A DNA stretch of 64,000 nucleotides from Theobroma cacao (lineage: Eukaryota > Streptophyta > Magnoliopsida > Malvales > Malvaceae). Below, in pieces: positions 60,169 through 64,000 of this stretch. The position numbers were made by a program, and so were the translations under genes. The notes under the pieces were generated by a model. It had not been told where the DNA came from. It worked only from the letters and a program-made list of their open reading frames with translations, and made no database searches. The stretch's first letter is position 1. Each line of letters starts with the position of its first letter. The DNA is taken from contig NC_030852.1 in NCBI RefSeq assembly GCF_000208745.1, positions 17,087,706 to 17,151,705 on the forward strand. The letters are read 5' to 3'.

Positions 60169-60856
60169 TTAATCAGCTTCTTGTAGACCACCCAATACAA
60201 CCGACCCCACAAACAACCCCGCAGCACCAACCACAAGTGCCCCCGCCAACACCGCTTGCGCCGCCACCAGCCCCACCGAGTCATCAGGTATAATTACTAT
60301 CGCCGCCACCGCCGCCACTAAAGCTGGCAGTGCCGCCGAAGCCAGAGTGGAAGGAGACACGCTAGCCGTCTTCTCCAACAAGCTGAGCAGTCCTAGCTCC
60401 TCGGCTTTAGAAAAAACGCCGAGCTTCTCTATCGATGAAAGGGTGAACCCAAGCTCCTCTGCCTTTGACAGAATCCCCGCCTTTTCCACGTTGCTTAGAA
60501 CCTTTTTCTTCTCAAGGTTCTTGAACACGTCCACTTCTACGTCTTCACTTCCTTCGTAGAAGATCCCTGCTCCAAACCATTGCTTTTCCCAGTCGGGATC
60601 GAACTTGTTTACCTGAAATAATTAATAAGAATCAAGCAAACAAACCCATCAATTTATTACGGGATTTTGTTTTTTTTTCTTGCGAACAAAACATGGTCTG
60701 TCTTACTCTTACCTTCTTTTTGGGAGCCATGGAGACGATAGTTAATGGTTTTTTGGCGGGAAAAAAGGGGTTGAATCGAGGCTGCGTAGCGGAAAGGAAG
60801 TTGGCATGTTGGATTCTGCCAAGGTAAGCAACAGGAGATGGTGAAGAGACCGCCAT
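60169..60856 (-). CDS. RIQ2: RIQ2-like thylakoid grana protein (DUF1118), At1g74730 type
   Basis: Exons on the minus strand: 60856-60713 and 60612-60169, 588 nt, 195 aa. The ATG at 60856-60854 is chosen because the frame further upstream has no ATG. Residues 1 to about 40 are rich in Ser and basic residues, a likely plastid transit peptide, ending near VSMAPKKK. The mature part reads WEKQWFGAGIFYEGSEDVEV, then repeated short units: KKKVLSNVEKAGILSKAEEL, SSIEKLGVFSKAEELGLLSL. Two hydrophobic segments follow (LASAALPALVAAVAAIVII and AQAVLAGALVVGAAGLFVGS), ending GGLQEAD. In Arabidopsis RIQ1 and RIQ2 lie in grana thylakoids and affect grana stacking, LHCII organisation and non-photochemical quenching. 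Length and tail agree with RIQ2 as I recall it. Confidence 0.88.
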
Positions 60857-63800
60857 TGATGAATCGAGGATGATCGAAATGATCACAGGGGAGAAGAGAT
60901 GCGGGATTTTCTTTGTTTTGTGAGGGTAATTTTTTTTTCTTGGAGATGCCAATTGCCACGTGGGATGATGTCTGAAATCTTAAGTTTTGTCATGTCCAAC
61001 TGTCCACCAATCACACTAGTCGCACCTTTATCTGGGAATATAACGTTTTATCGTGTGAAATTTTGTATTTTCAAGAGGTTCTAATTACATGTATGTCCTT
61101 GTATAATTCATGCAATGACTCACAACTTCCCTATTTTTATGCCATGACAGCTTAAAATTCAAAAGGCAAGAATTGAAACTTCAATTTGCAATTTGAGTTC
61201 TCAACAAGAATGTTTTCAATAAAAAGTTCTCTAACTGGTTCTTTTAGGTTAGTCTAGATGTGCTCTAAATTTTTGAGTTCTTTAAGCTTTAACTGCTTTA
61301 TCTTGCTCTAATTTCTTTTTTTGGTTTTCTTAATTTTAAAGTGTACTAGAACATGGAGTGGGTCTAAATAAAAAAAAAAAAAAGACTTGATATAGTTAAG
61401 TATAGTGATATATTTTGCAAAGTGATACTTGAGAATGAGAATGAGTTTAATGTCTTTAAAAGTGAAAGGAGTTGTTTGATGAACTTGCAAATGAGATTTT
61501 AGAGTTGTCTATGTAGGTTTTGATAGATTTCAAACCAACCTTGTAAGCATGCAGCAGCTTGCATTAGGCACAAGATGAGTGGTATTGAGCTCTATTATGA
61601 TAGCTATTATTCCAAAAACAATTTTCATGTTGGCATATAATGAGTTAATTTACCTTATACCTTGAAGAATTATAACAAAGTTTCAAGAATTTGGGTAGAA
61701 TAAAGATGAGACAGAGAAGAAAAGCAAGAGAAGAAGAAAAAAGAGTTGGCTAAGTTTTATTGAGGTTTTTTTTTTTTTTGTATTTTTTACATTAGGATTG
61801 CAAGGTTTATATAGACAAAGTTGAATTTGTAAGTTCTTCCAATAGTAACAACAAAATAAGAAAGCAAAATCTAGATTCGATAATGCACTAATTACTGCTT
61901 GATGACTTACTAACGGTCTTGTGCTTAGTTTTTTGTCGAAATTTTGCACATGTGTTTTATTTGCTGATTGAATGTTCTGTTGTCTTTGATTCAATGTTGT
62001 TGTGTAGGTGTTTTTGCTTCTATAATGCTTAGTGATGCTGAACTACTTCTACATACTTGATATCACTATGATTAAGTTTAAAAGGTCAATTTAATCCATT
62101 TGAGCTTTTGTTACTCCATTGTATGCCTGACAAACTTGAAAAGAATAGAAGAAGGGAACCTAAGGAAGCATTAACTGGATACTAGAATACTAGAAGGAGA
62201 AGCACTGTTAAATGCACTTTCTACTACAAGCTTGGCTATAATAGAAAAACTTGTCATAGAGTTCTTGTGGGAACTAAGCAAAAAACAATTTTCAAACTCA
62301 ATTTTTACATTAACAATGCATTTTACTACTAATAATGCATTTATTTATATTGTTAATTGAAGAAAAAAAATCAAGGTTGCTTTTACTATTAATGGATCTT
62401 CAAGAGGACTTACTGCTATTGTTGGTGGATTTTCAATAGGACCTTTTGTTGCTAATAATGCTGGTGGATTTTTGAGAGGGCTAATAATTGTTGGTGGATC
62501 TTTAATGGGATCTACTGTTACAAAGAAACGGGTTTCATCTTCAATAGTGCAAGCATTTACTACTATTACTTTTGCTCTTACTGGTAGGTCTATTGGTGAT
62601 GCATTTGTGATGAACTCTACATTTGTTCCTTTTGATATTGCAAGTAGTGGTTTAGTGATACAAACAAATTTTTTTATGATGGTTTTGCTGAATGAGGACA
62701 TGTATTTCTTTGTCTAGTACTTTGTTCTTGAGATTGAAATGATTTCAACAATTTCTTGAGATTGAACCTTATTCTAATGGTTAATGATTTATTATTGTTT
62801 ACAAGTAGCAGTCTTGATATTCTTATGTTCACATAATGATCTTGATGTTCAAGTAGTGGACTTGGTGTAATGCACATTTATTTACTATTGTCAATATATA
62901 TGACAACTTTGCCTCCATATAGAACATGTTAAGATAACATTAGATTTTCTTTATGTCAAAAACAATAAGTTAGCTTACAAAATGTTTACATTAAGTTAGT
63001 AATTATTAGCAACAAGATTTGTTAGGTATGATATGATCAGATTAAAAATGCAATAGAATATAAAAATAAAATGCCACACCTACCTCGAATCACCTTATTG
63101 TTTTTAATGTGAATAGAATATTATGAGAAATGCAATCAAAATTGATAACCTTACCAAATGATATCGTAATCAAATGATATCTTTTTGATGTTTAAAACCT
63201 CGTGTACACCCCAAATTGTATAAGAACCCAAGCCACTCAATCGTTTTCCCTCTAATGTTGCACACACAGTTGCAATGGAATCTTTAGTAAGATGGGAACT
63301 TCCAACCATGCCTTTATGCCAGCAAAGTGGATAACAAATTGTCCTTCTTTTCCTATCTTAGTCTTTAGCCAAATCACACAAAAAACTCTTCCAAAAGGCT
63401 CTCACAAGGGATGACGACACTAAAAAGAGTTGTATTAGTTTTCTATTAAATTAAAACTTATAATTAGAAATGGTTGAAAAGATAACTTTATACTTAGGTT
63501 AATTAACTTATTAAATTTGCTAATAGGTCCTCAATATTATAACCTCTTATAATATTGACCTTAGTATTTAATTAAACCATTTTGATTAAGTCATTATTTG
63601 TTAATTAAACTAGTTTATGATTTTAAGTCCAACTTAAATCGTTATATTTTCAATTTAATCTATAATGCAACTTTATGTGTGTGACCCATTAGGTTCCTAA
63701 CATGTTGGCAATGACATTAAATTATTAATTTTTATTGATTAATTTAAATGAATCCAATTCATATTAAATTAGTTAATTCAATTCCATAAATCAAGATTGT

Positions 63801-64000
63801 CATCTAGTAATGCATCATGATCACTTAATTGTTAGGAGAGTTGAAGGGTTCTTTGACAACCTTTAGTGTGCAGTCTATTAGTATAATTTATTCTCTCATC
63901 ATATATCCCGGAGATGATAAGAGCTTGGTGCAATGTTTTCTCTTATTAATCTATATATTTATTCTTGCAGTTAGATCATTAGCTTTATAGAGATTTATGA
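60857..64000. other. Intergenic spacer to the window end
   Basis: No gene recognised with confidence. RIQ2's promoter lies at the left. A 118-codon open frame on the minus strand (62701-62345, true ATG) has three loose repeats around PP-T-I/A and P-L, but it matches no family I know and may be translated repeat. The part after about 63180 has the style of LTR-retrotransposon ends, without coding sequence. Confidence 0.4.

Noticed and set aside
1..64000. CRISPR arrays, operons or bacterial-type systems
   Set aside because: Spliced plant genes throughout; the repeats are transposon-derived and lack spacer structure.

Overview
This is nuclear DNA of a eudicot plant. The genes are split by GT-AG introns and sit in AT-rich DNA filled with LTR retrotransposons, a Helitron-like end, MITE-like DNA transposons and microsatellites. 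The gene models read most like Malvaceae proteins such as cacao; that placement is an inference from recall, not a search. Two runs of N (40584-40598 and 47636-47738) show it is a draft-type assembly.

Six complete protein-coding genes could be rebuilt exon by exon. They are: an LRR receptor-like kinase of the At5g62710 type (9044-13972, +, 13 exons, 601 aa); an intronless short-chain dehydrogenase (14913-15710, +, 265 aa); a plastid HPP-family membrane protein of the At5g62720 (nitrite transporter) type (29514 or 29562-32318, +, 5 exons); a class I HD-Zip factor of the HAT5/ATHB-1 type (40123-38688, -, 3 exons, 332 aa) with an upstream ORF in its leader; an NRT1/PTR transporter of subfamily NPF4 (55091-58226, +, 5 exons, 578 aa); and the thylakoid protein RIQ2 (60856-60169, -, 2 exons, 195 aa). 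As I recall the Arabidopsis map, At5g62710, At5g62720 and At5g62730 (NPF4.7) are adjacent there, so the kinase, HPP and NPF genes probably form an ancestral block, here spread over about 49 kb by an SDR gene, a HAT5 gene and transposons.

Layout. 1-8.8 kb: an LTR 3' end, an RNase H relic, a CYP88-like P450 pseudogene and AT-rich spacer. 8.8-15.7 kb: kinase and SDR. 16.6-28 kb: a transposon block with a Helitron-like terminus, a recent 809-bp tandem duplication full of the palindrome TGTATCGATACA, and a decayed Ty3/gypsy element (minus strand) interrupted by an Athila-like fragment. 29-32 kb: HPP gene. 33-38 kb: spacer with a possible small secreted-peptide gene and a GC-rich ACGT/TGGGCC island. 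38.7-40.5 kb: HAT5. 42.4-49.6 kb: a second GC-rich island and two TIR elements, one holding an AT-rich tandem array and an assembly gap. 51.8-59.8 kb: the NPF gene between two direct copies of a 0.8-kb segment, each carrying a tRNA-Ala relic that lacks exactly the anticodon arm. 60.2-60.9 kb: RIQ2. 61-64 kb: unassigned spacer.

The genes do not form one pathway: membrane transport (HPP, NPF), photosynthetic membrane organisation (RIQ2), receptor signalling, redox metabolism and transcription are each represented once. I found no convincing new multi-gene system. The most unusual objects are the paired anticodon-less tRNA relics, the HAT5 upstream ORF and the very recent tandem duplication.
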